Notes: a model not told the origin generated them from the letters alone. 38,988 bases of DNA from an uncultured Agathobaculum sp. (GCF_944384695.1 NZ_CALWUQ010000011.1:1-38988), one strand, 5' to 3'; shown: positions 27,192 to 38,178, numbered from the stretch's first letter. Program-made: numbers and translations.

Positions 27192-28199
27192 TTATTCAAT
27201 TTCGGAAATCTTGACCGGACGGCCCTCGTGCAGCGACTTGGTCGCGGCAGCCGCCATCAGCACCGGATACAGACCGTCTTCGCCGGTGACCGGGGTATCC
27301 TTATCATTGACAACTGCATCGGCAAACGCCTGCATCTCGGCAACGAATGCGCCGGTGTAGCGGTCCCACATGACCTTGTACGCTACGCCGTGTACCGCGC
27401 CGTCCGCGGTGGACAAGACAGCGGTGTTCGGGGTGTCGTTCTGGTCCTCGGCGCAGCCTTCCGAGCCGAATACCTCGACGCGCTGGTCGTAACCGTAAAC
27501 TGCCTTGCGGCTGTTGTCGATTACGCCGATGGCGCCGTTTGCAAACTTGAGGGTGACCAGCGCAGTGTCCACGTCGCCCGCTTCACCGATGCCGGGGTCG
27601 ACCAGCACCGAGCCGATGGCGCTCACTTCAGTGACTTCGCTGCCTGCGAGGAAGCGCGCCATGTCGAAATCATGAATCATCATGTCGTAGAAGATGCCGC
27701 CGGAAACCTTGACATAGGATACCGGGGGCGGCTCCGGGTCACGCGAGGAAATTTTGATGATGTTTACCTTGCCAACCTTGCCGTCGCGCACCATGTCGTA
27801 AACCGCGCGGTGGTTGTGGTCAAAGCGGCGGCAGAAGCCGATTTGCAGCTTGACGCCGGCTTCTTTGGCGGCATTGATTGCTGCGTGCACTTTGCTCAAA
27901 TCATAATCAATCGGCTTTTCGCAGAAGATGTGCTTGCCGGCGTGCGCCGCTTCGATGATGTACTTGGAATGCGTGTCGGTCGAAGAGCAAATCAGAACCG
28001 CCTCGATTTCCGGGTCGCTCAGGATGTCGTTTGCATCCTTGGTGCAGTTCGGGATGCCGCACTGTTTGGCAAATGCTTTGGTCTGCTCGTTCATGAATGG
28101 GTCGGCGATGGTTTTAGTTTCCATCTCCGGCACAAACATGGAAATGTTCTTGGCATGGACCTTGCCGATGCGGCCTGCGCCGATAATACCAACTTTCAT
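27192..28199 (-). CDS. iolG: Gfo/Idh/MocA-family dehydrogenase, probable inositol 2-dehydrogenase
   Basis: 335 residues. The NAD-binding Rossmann fold begins KVGIIGAGRIGKVHAKN; the catalytic-lysine motif HIFCEKPIDYDLSKV is followed by LQIGFCRRFDHNHRAV, which matches inositol 2-dehydrogenases, and GIFYDMMIHDFDMARFL supplies the Asp/His active-site pair. The alternative is a related sugar dehydrogenase (for example scyllo-inositol or glucose), which sequence alone cannot exclude. ATG 28199 was chosen for GGAAAGGAGAA and because the Rossmann motif must start at the N-terminus; frame sequence upstream is not conserved-looking. The operon lies opposite a LacI-family regulator. Confidence 0.88.
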   Translation of the reverse strand: MKVGIIGAGRIGKVHAKNISMFVPEMETKTIADPFMNEQTKAFAKQCGIPNCTKDANDILSDPEIEAVLICSSTDTHSKYIIEAAHAGKHIFCEKPIDYDLSKVHAAINAAKEAGVKLQIGFCRRFDHNHRAVYDMVRDGKVGKVNIIKISSRDPEPPPVSYVKVSGGIFYDMMIHDFDMARFLAGSEVTEVSAIGSVLVDPGIGEAGDVDTALVTLKFANGAIGVIDNSRKAVYGYDQRVEVFGSEGCAEDQNDTPNTAVLSTADGAVHGVAYKVMWDRYTGAFVAEMQAFADAVVNDKDTPVTGEDGLYPVLMAAAATKSLHEGRPVKISEIE

Positions 28200-28260
28200 A
28201 AAGAGAATTCTCCTTTCCAAATGGGTACGGTTATCATAAAGTAGGTGAAAGACGTATTGA

Positions 28261-28359
28261 TTAGGACATCCATTCCGCAAAGCGGTCAAGACGTTCCTGT
28301 GCGTTGTCTGCGGTGATGAGTTCCGTGTCGGCATCGACAACGGTTTCGTATTTTTTCAT
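28261..28359 (-). CDS. Small ORF (32 codons) heading the iolG operon
   Basis: An open frame of 32 codons between a strong promoter and iolG. The peptide begins MKKYETVVDADTELIT and ends ERLDRFAEWMS; it is acidic, without a signal or membrane segment. A purine-rich AGAGAAAGG precedes the ATG, but the spacing is unusually short, so translation is uncertain. It ends 61 bases before iolG. I do not recognise it. It may be a small protein, a remnant of a larger gene, or a chance frame in a leader. Confidence 0.4.
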   Translation of the reverse strand: MKKYETVVDADTELITADNAQERLDRFAEWMS

Positions 28360-28410
28360 CCTTTCTCTTTTGGTGTGTGTATTTATGTGCTATGTGCTGT
28401 TTGCGTGCTT

Positions 28411-28439
28411 ATTGTATCGAGAACAAGGGAAAAAGTCAA
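28411..28439 (-). promoter_or_regulatory. Promoter of the iolG operon
   Basis: Minus strand TTGACT (28434-28439) and TACAAT (28411-28416), spacer 17 bases; near consensus. Transcription should begin near 28404. Confidence 0.75.
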
Positions 28440-28608
28440 CAGTCAATTTGATACAAACATTGCGACATAAAAATAGAATGAGAATAAAATATTAAAAAAT
28501 ACGGGATATTTCACAAAATATAAACAAAATAGCGATGAAAAAGTACTGAAAAAGGAAGGCGGAGAGATTTGGAAGGCATGCTTGTCGATTCTCTACAACA
28601 AAGGGAAC

Positions 28609-28626
28609 AAGCAAATTGTTTTGCTT
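28609..28626. promoter_or_regulatory. Palindrome in the iolG-LacI divergent region
   Basis: AAGCAAA-TTGT-TTTGCTT, perfect 7-base arms. It lies about 170 bases upstream of the iolG promoter -35 and 130 upstream of the LacI promoter. Candidate regulator site or hairpin. Confidence 0.35.
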
Positions 28627-28702
28627 TTGCAGAATGGGTTGCAAATTAAGCAGTAAAAGCGGGAAATAACAACAAAACCAAATGAAAAGAGTAATAAAAT
28701 GT

Positions 28703-28724
28703 AATATGTGCAAAAGCACATATT
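28703..28724. promoter_or_regulatory. Long palindrome upstream of the LacI-family gene
   Basis: AATATGTGC-AAAA-GCACATATT, perfect 9-base arms, about 35 bases upstream of the LacI -35. A looser related repeat, GCACA...TGTGC, lies between the LacI -35 and -10 boxes (28767-28781). Together they suggest an autoregulatory operator. The 28440-28823 region is otherwise AT-rich and I see no gene in it. Confidence 0.4.
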
Positions 28725-28757
28725 GGGTAGCAGACATGGCTGGAAGGAGGTTTTTCT

Positions 28758-28787
28758 TTGCGAAACGCACAGAATGTGTGCTATAAT
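28758..28787 (+). promoter_or_regulatory. Promoter of the LacI-family regulator
   Basis: TTGCGA (28758-28763) and TATAAT (28782-28787), spacer 18 bases, 37 bases before the ATG. Confidence 0.7.
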
Positions 28788-28823
28788 GAGACAACGAAAT
28801 TTTGTAGCGACAGGTGAGCCGGT

Positions 28824-29867
28824 ATGAGAGGAAAACGTCCAACCATCCAAATGGTAGCCGAGCGGGCGGGGGTTTCGCGCGGTACGGTGGACCGCGTGCT
28901 GAACAATCGTTCCTATGTCAGTGCGGAGGTCCGTGCGCGCATTCTGAAGGCAATCGAAGAAACCGGGTATGTGCCGCTGCGGCAGGCACGGCCCGCAGAA
29001 CAATCGAAGGACTACCCGCGGATTCGGCTGGGGGTGCTGCTGCCTAACTGGACCGGCCCGTTCAAGGCCGAAGTGTCCGACGGTATTGCGCATGCGCGAC
29101 AGGAGTTGGCGCCATACCATGTGGAAATCCGTGTATGTGTGTGTGAAACCGATTTGCCGGTGGAATGTATTGAGCATCTGGATGCGCTGGTGGAATGGGG
29201 TGCGCAGGGTATTGCACTGTGTGCGCTCAATGATATTCTGATTGAAACCAAGGTGGGCGAATTGGCGGACCGCGGCATTCCGTGCATTACGCTCAATTCT
29301 GATTTGCCGAACAGCCGACGGCTGTGTTTTGTCGGGCAGGATTATACCAAAAGCGGCCGGATTGCGGCGGAGCTGCTCAGCAAGTGTGTGCCGCACGATG
29401 CACACATTCTGGCGATGGTGGGCAATCTGGAATACCATGGGCACCGCACAAGATTGGACGGTTTCTGCGCGCGCATGCATGAACTGGGCTTTGCTTCCGC
29501 GCAAATCGAGATTACGGAGACCTATAACAACTATCGCCTGACCTGCGATAAGGTGCGCGAAGCGCTGCGCAATACTCCTGAGCTTGCGGCAATCTATATG
29601 GTCAACCGCAGCGTGACCGGCTGTACCGATGCGCTGCGGCAAGCGGGGATGACCGAGCAGATTCGCGTGGTGGCGCATGACCTCTCCGCACGTACCAAGC
29701 GCTTGCTGCAGGAGGGCAGTCTGGATTTCACCATCACGCAGGATATGTACCGGCAAGGCTATTTGCCGCTGATTTTACTGCGTGAGCTGCTGCACAAGGG
29801 GGTTCGGCCGCAGGAGGACCAGATTGCAACGAGCATTTCGATTATCTGCTCGCAAAATATTGACTGA
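28824..29867 (+). CDS. LacI-family transcriptional regulator
   Basis: 347 residues. The N-terminal LacI helix-turn-helix (TIQMVAERAGVSRGTVDRVLNNRSYVSAEVRARIL, residues 7-41) is followed by a hinge and a periplasmic-binding-protein-like sugar domain (RLGVLLPNWTGPFKAEVSDGI, CVCETDLPVECIEHLDALVEWGAQGIALC, CFVGQDYTKSGRIAAELL, VGNLEYHGHRTRLDGF, FTITQDMYRQGYLPL). The TVDRVLN variant of the recognition helix and the ribose/inositol-binding type of sensor fit regulators next to inositol genes. It probably controls the divergent iolG operon; the effector is unknown. AGGTGAG ribosome binding site. Confidence 0.92.
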   Translation: MRGKRPTIQMVAERAGVSRGTVDRVLNNRSYVSAEVRARILKAIEETGYVPLRQARPAEQSKDYPRIRLGVLLPNWTGPFKAEVSDGIAHARQELAPYHVEIRVCVCETDLPVECIEHLDALVEWGAQGIALCALNDILIETKVGELADRGIPCITLNSDLPNSRRLCFVGQDYTKSGRIAAELLSKCVPHDAHILAMVGNLEYHGHRTRLDGFCARMHELGFASAQIEITETYNNYRLTCDKVREALRNTPELAAIYMVNRSVTGCTDALRQAGMTEQIRVVAHDLSARTKRLLQEGSLDFTITQDMYRQGYLPLILLRELLHKGVRPQEDQIATSISIICSQNID

Positions 29868-29957
29868 AGTGAAGGGGCTTGATTGCCCGGGGAGCTTGTA
29901 TACCTTTTTGCATCCGGCAAGGCGTTTGCAGGTTCTGTTGTTCGGTTTCCTATGTAT

Positions 29958-29978
29958 CACCGCCCTGAGCGGGCGGTG
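29958..29978. other. GC-rich hairpin after the LacI-family gene
   Basis: CACCGCCC-TGAGC-GGGCGGTG, 8 bp perfect, about 90 bases after the stop at 29867. There is no T run, so it is a weak terminator at best. The rest of 29868-30103 shows no gene. Confidence 0.45.
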
Positions 29979-30103
29979 CGCTGCTCAGAAAAGCGTTGTG
30001 GCGGATTCGCAGCAACACTGTTTTCCACTTCGAGAAGCAGAGGAACGTGTCTGATATTGGTGCATAACATGGCAATGGCGATTGCCAGAAAGGAGACCTT
30101 GTT

Positions 30104-30475
30104 ATGGTCAATGCAACTTCCGATATCATCAATGAAGCACAGACTTGTCCCGCTGTGGGCTATCAATCGGCGTCTATTTGCGTTCCGGTAACCGTTACCC
30201 CCTTTGCGCAGGCCGGCACAACCGTTACCAAATGCTGCGGTTCTCCGGTTGTGATTCCGGGTCGTGAGGTATGCGGCGGCGTGAAGAACGGTTCTTGCTT
30301 CTTTACGATTTCGCAGGATATCTGCGTGGCTGTACCGGTTGAGTTCGGCGCGGTGGCAACAGTGGGTGACAGCTTCGTTAGCTGCAACGGCGCTTCGGAG
30401 GAGGATATTTGCACCACTTGTGAAAAATTGCCTCCCCTGACCGAGACAACGACGCCGACGGTCCCGACCGTGTAA
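30104..30475 (+). CDS. Cysteine-rich protein of unknown function with internal duplication
   Basis: 123 residues with ten cysteines (15, 26, 44, 45, 57, 65, 74, 94, 103, 106). Two halves resemble each other: ICVPVTVTPFAQ...KCCGSP (25-48) and ICVAVPVEFGAV...SCNGAS (73-98). The C-terminus ends in CTTCEKLPPL and a Thr/Pro tail. No signal peptide or membrane segment. The valine-rich alternating strands recall the SPOCS/DUF3794-type beta domains of spore-coat assembly proteins, but this is only a resemblance and I do not assign the family. It has a good ribosome binding site (AAAGGAG), is rich in GTT/GTA-type codons, and is followed by a strong terminator, so it is very likely an expressed single gene. 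Confidence 0.75.
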   Translation: MVNATSDIINEAQTCPAVGYQSASICVPVTVTPFAQAGTTVTKCCGSPVVIPGREVCGGVKNGSCFFTISQDICVAVPVEFGAVATVGDSFVSCNGASEEDICTTCEKLPPLTETTTPTVPTV

Positions 30476-30564
30476 TATTGGGGTACAATGCGTTGCTTTG
30501 GGGGCGGTATGCGGGTGAGAATGACCGGCAGCAATAAATGTCCCCGGCAAAGCAATTGCACGTG

Positions 30565-30613
30565 CAAGGCGAGAGGATGCCTCTGAAAAGGCGTCCTCTC
30601 GCCTTGTTGGGGT
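30565..30613 (+). terminator. Terminator of the cysteine-rich gene
   Basis: A 17-base stem (30565-30581/30590-30606, core AAGGCGAGAGGA with one G-T) around an 8-base loop, followed by TTGGGGTTT. Strong stem but a poor T tail; 90 bases after the stop. Confidence 0.7.
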
Positions 30614-30770
30614 TTCATTGCTAGGGAGCGGGACGGCGGCTGACGAGACTGCGCAGGCAGGCATTGCCGCAGGGTAGTGATGCAGGGCTTTTTGCTCAAA
30701 AATAAATACAAAAGCTTGTGCAAAAAATGAATGGATTCAATGGAAGGAATTTGCTACACCATCATTGTAG

Positions 30771-30847
30771 TTAGGTTGTAACTCTTTGAGGCATTACTAA
30801 TGACACCATTCGACAGGTGTAACTATGCCTTGAAGGGTTTTTCTTTT
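30771..30847 (+). promoter_or_regulatory. RAT antiterminator and overlapping terminator before licT
   Basis: A 30-base RAT-like element at 30771-30800 (TTAG/CTAA outer stem, GTTGTAAC and GGCATTAC on the two sides) as bound by LicT/BglG proteins. Its 3' half is also the 5' arm of a terminator: 30782-30794 pairs with 30825-30837 (three G-T pairs), with an inner ACACC/GGTGT stem, then a TTTTTCTTTT run to 30847. Binding of active regulator should block the terminator. The gap 30476-30861 holds this, the terminator above, and no gene; a promoter could not be set with confidence. Confidence 0.82.
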
Positions 30848-30861
30848 GGAGTGATTCGGTA

Positions 30862-31707
30862 GTGCGTGTGATTAAAAAATTGAACAACAATTTTGCGATC
30901 TGCGTAGACAGTGAGGGGAAAGAGTTTATCGCATACGGGAAAGGCATCGGTTTTCCAAAAACACCGTATGATATCACCGACCTCACTGTAATTGACCGCC
31001 GGTTTTACGACGTGGACCAGAAGTATCTGGCGCTTTTTAACGAGCTGCCGGAAAAAGTGCTGCATTTTACGGTGAAATTGGTGGATATTGCTCGGAATGA
31101 GCTGGATTATGAGTTAAATCCCAATATTGTTCTGACGCTGGCCGATCACATCAATTTTTGCATCCAGCGTGCCAAACAGCATATTTACGTCCAGATGCCG
31201 CTGATTTACGAGGTGGAGCAGCAGTATCCGCAGGAGGGAAAGCTGGGGCGTTATGCGCTCAAGCAGATTGAGCGTCGGTTTGCCATTCAGCTGAACCAGA
31301 ATGAGGCTTCCGGAATTGCGCTGCATTTCGTCAACGCCCGCTACAATGCCAAAACCAAATGTGATGTTACCATGCAGTGGCAGCAGCGGTATGATGATGT
31401 GCTTGAAGATACGGTCAGTATTGTGGAGGATGAGATGGGGATTGTCATCAACCGTTGTTCCTTCAACTTTGCGCGGTATTCCTCCCACTTGATGTATCTG
31501 TTGCAGCGGTTGGGAACGGGAAATCTGCTGGAATCCAATATCAGTGAAATGTATTGCTCGCTGGGCGAGGAATGTCCCAAAATCGCCCGATGTGTCGAGC
31601 TTATCGGGGAGTATTTCCATAAAAAGTGGAACCTCACACTCAGTGAGGAAGAGAAATTGTATCTGCTGCTGCATATCAACCGGATATGCACACGGGAAGG
31701 GTTGTAA
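30862..31707 (+). CDS. licT: BglG/LicT-family transcription antiterminator
   Basis: 281 residues. The N-terminal RNA-binding CAT domain (1-55: VIKKLNNNFAICVDSEGKEFIAYGKGIGF) is followed by two PTS regulation domains. All four regulatory histidines are in place: His96 (LADHINF) and His155 (GIALHFVNAR) in PRD1, His209 (YSSHLMYLL) and His271 (LLLHINRIC) in PRD2. HPr phosphorylation normally activates and EII phosphorylation inactivates, so the operon opens only when beta-glucosides are transported and preferred sugars are scarce. GTG start with GGAGTG eight bases upstream. It is flanked on both sides by RAT/terminator modules, so it regulates itself and the PTS genes. Confidence 0.95.
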   Translation: MRVIKKLNNNFAICVDSEGKEFIAYGKGIGFPKTPYDITDLTVIDRRFYDVDQKYLALFNELPEKVLHFTVKLVDIARNELDYELNPNIVLTLADHINFCIQRAKQHIYVQMPLIYEVEQQYPQEGKLGRYALKQIERRFAIQLNQNEASGIALHFVNARYNAKTKCDVTMQWQQRYDDVLEDTVSIVEDEMGIVINRCSFNFARYSSHLMYLLQRLGTGNLLESNISEMYCSLGEECPKIARCVELIGEYFHKKWNLTLSEEEKLYLLLHINRICTREGL

Positions 31708-31780
31708 TCATTTTTTTGAGCATTACCTTCCGCAGAGGGCGCGGTTTTGTTTGCCGTACCCGTCTGCGGGAGGTTTTTTT
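31695..31780 (+). promoter_or_regulatory. Second RAT antiterminator and terminator between licT and the PTS gene
   Basis: A second RAT-like hairpin starts inside the last codons of licT: GGAAGG (31695-31700) pairs with CCTTCC (31726-31731), enclosing GTTGTAATC and GAGCATTA as in the first element. CCTTCCGCAGA (31726-31736) alternatively pairs with TCTGCGGGAGG (31763-31773) and is followed by seven T's, an intrinsic terminator. The mutually exclusive folds are the classic LicT switch. Confidence 0.82.
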
Positions 31781-31864
31781 ATGCTGTGGATACCGGCGGC
31801 GGAAGCGCGCCCGCAGCCGGATATCCGTTGAGAATACAGGGAATCGTGTAAGGAGGAATATCCC

Positions 31865-35177
<3,313 letters not shown>

Positions 35178-35256
35178 TTCACGCGCAGAATTCGGCTGAT
35201 GCAGTTACAACGCGCGCCCGCTGAAACGTAAAAAGTGCGATATATCGCGCGAAAGC

Positions 35257-35300
35257 AAACGCCCTATCGCTGCATTGCAGCAGCGATAGGGCGTTTGTCC
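35257..35300. terminator. Terminator of the beta-glucoside operon (convergent)
   Basis: 17-base perfect stem (35257-35273/35280-35296, core CGCCCTATCGC) around ATTGCA. A's on the left, T's on the right; it may also serve the DUF1275 gene on the opposite strand. Confidence 0.88.
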
Positions 35301-35320
35301 TGTTCGTTTTTTCCTGTGTG

Positions 35321-36055
35321 TCAATGGCCGGCCGGCTTCTGGTCCACCATGTTCTTTTCGGTTGTCAAATCGGCATGCAGTAAAGTTGCGAAAATGATAC
35401 CCAGAGGGATTGCCGTTGCCCAAATGGCTTTTCCGATGAAGAAATGGCAGCAAGCCGCTCCGACCACGGCACCCATGGCGAAAAAGAACAGCATTTGCGC
35501 GTGTTTCGCCAGTTTTTCACGATGGCTTTTGTCGCTGCTATGCCGATGCCGCAGTTCCTTTGCCAGACCGATGCCGATTTGCCGGATATGGTTGGTGGCA
35601 AACGTGGTTGCCACAGGAATCCCCTGCGCCTGCCGAAACGTATTATACTGCATCGAGGCGATGAAGTTGATTACCACCTGCGAAATCTGCACCGGCGCGG
35701 ATTCCGGCACGAAGCCCAGCGCCAGCACCGCAAGCATTTCAATGCACATGAGGATGGTGTCCCAACGTACATACAAGCGGTGTTTGATTGGGTTGGGGAC
35801 CAGTTCGGATACAAATGCCCCCAGAACATAAGCTGAGATAGGCACCAGATAATACAGCCCCTCCCCCCAGCGTCCGTTGCCGAGTGCCAGCCCCATCAGC
35901 ACCACGTTGCCTGTCTGCGCATTGCAAAAAACATTGCCACGCAGCGCGTAGGTATACGCGCCCCAAAAACCGGCTACGGTAATCAGAGTGAAGTAAACCC
36001 AGTTGCGCTCACAGGTCAGAAAGTATTTTCCGTCATCTTTTGTATCCGTCATCAT
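35321..36055 (-). CDS. DUF1275 (YoaK-like) membrane protein
   Basis: 244 residues, about six hydrophobic helices. WVYFTLITVAGFWGAYTYALRGNVFCNAQTGNVVLMGLALGNG is the family signature. SMQYNTFRQAQGIPVATTFATNHIRQ is the middle motif. DUF1275 proteins are widespread but without assigned function. ATG 36055 of an ATGATG pair was used because GAGGG lies five to eight bases upstream; a TTG a little farther has no site. A TATAAT near 36102-36107 on the minus strand could be its -10, but no convincing -35 is present. Confidence 0.88.
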   Translation of the reverse strand: MMTDTKDDGKYFLTCERNWVYFTLITVAGFWGAYTYALRGNVFCNAQTGNVVLMGLALGNGRWGEGLYYLVPISAYVLGAFVSELVPNPIKHRLYVRWDTILMCIEMLAVLALGFVPESAPVQISQVVINFIASMQYNTFRQAQGIPVATTFATNHIRQIGIGLAKELRHRHSSDKSHREKLAKHAQMLFFFAMGAVVGAACCHFFIGKAIWATAIPLGIIFATLLHADLTTEKNMVDQKPAGH

Positions 36056-36204
36056 TACCGCCCTCAAAATTCAAATTCCTATCGGTTCATACCTGTATTA
36101 TACTATTTTTGAGGGAAAGATGACAGGGCAGAAACAAAATTTTGGCGCATGGCGCTGTGGGGATATGAATGTGGACCTGCTGTGCAGGTGTTTGCACTTA
36201 CCTT

Positions 36205-37176
36205 TTATACTATCTGATAGGATGGGAAATATTGCTCCACAAAGGGGATTTTGCGGACACGGAAGGTGCGGCCATTCAGATAGGAAAGCGCGCCGGCATC
36301 CTTCTCAAAGCGGAATGTCAGCGAATAGGCATATAATAACTGACCGCTTTCATGGTAGGGACGGTTCAAGTCATTCGTGCCGTATTTGCCGTCACCAAGC
36401 AGTGGGCAGCCGATGGACGCCATGTGTGCGCGAATCTGGTGGGTGCGGCCGGTGAGCAGTTCGCATTCGACCAGCGACAGCTTACCGCTGCTGGCAAGCG
36501 TTCGATAGCGCGTTTTGGCGGTTTTCGCGCCGGGGACGCGCGTTTTATGCAGTGTGACCTGTTTGCGTTTTTCATCCCGTCGCAGATAGTTTTCAATCAA
36601 GCCTTCGGGCGGCGCGGGTCTGCCGTGCACCACACATAGATAGCGCTTTTCCAGCTCACGCTCCTTGATGCGCTCATTGAGGACGCGCAGCGCTTCGGCG
36701 GTTTTCGCGCAAATGACGATGCCGCCGGTGTTGCGGTCGATCCGGTTGCATAGGGCGGGCGCAAACGAGGCTGCGTCCGCAGGGTTCCATGCGCCGGACT
36801 GGAACAGATACGCCTGAATGTGTGCAATCAGCGTATTGGTATCGCCGTGTTCGTCGGCATGGACGACCATACCGGGCGCCTTGTCGGCCAGCAGGATGTT
36901 GTCATCCTCATAGACGATGCGGACCTGCGGCTGTGTGATGCGGCGGAAGGCTTCCTCCTCGCGCGGCGCTTCGAAGTAGCTGTCGTTGAGGTAGAGCTGC
37001 ACGGCGTCCCCTTCGCACAGGCGGTACGCGGCCTCGGTACGTTTGCCGTTGACCTTGATGCGCTTAAGGCGCAGATATTTGTGCATCATGCCGCCGGACA
37101 GCAGCGGCACCGCTTTTTCAAGAAATTTGTTCAGCCGTTGCCCGCTGTCGTTTTTTGTGATATAATATTCTCTCAA
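36205..37176 (-). CDS. RluA-family pseudouridine synthase
   Basis: 323 residues. An N-terminal S4-like RNA-binding domain (GQRLNKFLEKAVPLLSGGMMHKYLRLKRIKVNGKR) is followed by the catalytic domain: VRIVYEDDNILLADKAPGMVVHADEHG, then the catalytic aspartate in LCNRIDRNTGGIVICAKT, and LTGRTHQIRAHMASIGCPLLGDGKYG. It modifies a uridine in rRNA (RluC/RluD-like) or another RNA; the target cannot be read from the sequence. TTG 37176 is preferred: AAAAGGA stands nine bases before it, while an ATG 13 codons upstream (37213) is only a few bases downstream of a TATACT -10 (37218-37223) and has no site. Confidence 0.88.
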   Translation of the reverse strand: MREYYITKNDSGQRLNKFLEKAVPLLSGGMMHKYLRLKRIKVNGKRTEAAYRLCEGDAVQLYLNDSYFEAPREEEAFRRITQPQVRIVYEDDNILLADKAPGMVVHADEHGDTNTLIAHIQAYLFQSGAWNPADAASFAPALCNRIDRNTGGIVICAKTAEALRVLNERIKERELEKRYLCVVHGRPAPPEGLIENYLRRDEKRKQVTLHKTRVPGAKTAKTRYRTLASSGKLSLVECELLTGRTHQIRAHMASIGCPLLGDGKYGTNDLNRPYHESGQLLYAYSLTFRFEKDAGALSYLNGRTFRVRKIPFVEQYFPSYQIV

Positions 37177-37293
37177 GATGCGGTATCCTTTTCGTAAAAT
37201 AATAATAGAACGCATTCAGTATACCGCATTTCGGAAGAAAAGGGAAGTGCCCCCGCTGGATAGAGAAATGCGTTTTTTTGACGCATTTTTTGG

Positions 37294-37323
37294 TTGACAA
37301 AGCGGGATTGGGTGTAGTATACT
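37294..37323 (+). promoter_or_regulatory. Promoter of the DUF177-rpmF operon
   Basis: TTGACA (37294-37299) and TATACT (37318-37323), spacer 18 bases, divergent from the pseudouridine synthase gene. A small hairpin (AAATGCGT...ACGCATTT, 37266-37288) lies just upstream. Confidence 0.8.
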
Positions 37324-37347
37324 ATCTTAGTACCATGTGAGGTTGAC

Positions 37348-37863
37348 ATGAAGATTGATTTAAAAAAACTGACCGTCTCCCAGCATGCGTCGATTCCGTT
37401 TTCCGAGACCATCGACCTGCGGGAAGAGACTTTGTACGGCGCCAAGCCGTTCCAAAGCCCGGTTCAGCTCAGCGGCGAGGTTTCCGGTGAAAGCGGCGTA
37501 TTGCGGCTCAAGGGAACGATCAAAACGATTTACTCCACCGCCTGTGCGCGCTGTCTCAAGCCTCTTCAAATCCTGCTGACAGCCGAGGTCGATACGGTTT
37601 TGTCGGACGACCCTGATGCGGAAGAAGAGGATGATCTTTTCGTGCTGACCGGTGACAGCGTGGACCCGGCGGATGTGATGGTGCCCGCACTGATCCTGCA
37701 AGTGCAGATGACTTATCTCTGCCGCGAGGATTGCAAGGGCTTGTGTCCGCACTGCGGCGCCGACCGCAACGAGGTCGACTGCGATTGCGAAAGCAAGCAG
37801 ATTGACCCGCGTTTTGCCGCGCTGCGCGCCCTGCTCGATTCCGATAAGGACGAGCGCAACTGA
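37348..37863 (+). CDS. DUF177 (YceD) protein
   Basis: 171 residues. YceD proteins are encoded immediately before rpmF in many bacteria and are thought to act in rRNA processing or large-subunit assembly; the plant homologue has a role in chloroplast 23S rRNA. The middle CARCLKPL and the C-terminal CREDCKGLCPHCGADRNEVDCDC give several cysteines that may bind zinc. Starts with GAGGTTGAC and ends 48 bases before rpmF. Confidence 0.9.
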   Translation: MKIDLKKLTVSQHASIPFSETIDLREETLYGAKPFQSPVQLSGEVSGESGVLRLKGTIKTIYSTACARCLKPLQILLTAEVDTVLSDDPDAEEEDDLFVLTGDSVDPADVMVPALILQVQMTYLCREDCKGLCPHCGADRNEVDCDCESKQIDPRFAALRALLDSDKDERN

Positions 37864-37911
37864 AGTTTGTGAATAAAAAATAAAGAAGATAGAGTAGGAG
37901 GTGTATCCACC

Positions 37912-38097
37912 ATGGCAGTACCGAAGAGAAAGGTATCGAAAGCCCGTCGTGACAAGCGTCGTAACTCTCATTGGAAGCTCTCTCTGCCCGGCATGACCAA
38001 GTGCCCGCACTGCGGCGAGATGAAGCTGGCTCACAGAATGTGCAAGGCTTGCGGTTATTACAATGGCCGTGAGGTTGTCGCCGTTAAGGAAGCGTAA
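37912..38097 (+). CDS. rpmF: Ribosomal protein bL32
   Basis: 61-residue large-subunit protein. [20 protein letters not shown] is the typical basic start. The zinc-binding form has CPHC and CKAC knuckles, so it is the C+ type and may be replaced or sequestered under zinc limitation in organisms that also encode a C- copy. Very strong site (TAGGAGGTG), as expected for a ribosomal protein. Confidence 0.98.
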   Translation: MAVPKRKVSKARRDKRRNSHWKLSLPGMTKCPHCGEMKLAHRMCKACGYYNGREVVAVKEA

Positions 38098-38116
38098 GGC
38101 GAAAACAGAACAGAAG

Positions 38117-38150
38117 ATGGAGAAGGCGGCAACGACTTCTCCATTTTTTT
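38117..38150 (+). terminator. rpmF terminator
   Basis: ATGGAGAAG / CTTCTCCAT (38117-38125/38136-38144) around a 10-base loop, then seven T's. Confidence 0.9.
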
Positions 38151-38178
38151 ATGAAAAAAACAGAAGGAGGACGCAAGG

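Noticed and set aside
29883..30191. Frame starting before the cysteine-rich gene
   Set aside because: Runs through a GC-rich hairpin and overlaps the cysteine-rich gene in another frame without a ribosome binding site.
37213..37215. ATG as the start of the RluA-type gene
   Set aside because: Overlaps the region of the probable transcription start and has no Shine-Dalgarno; TTG 37176 fits better.
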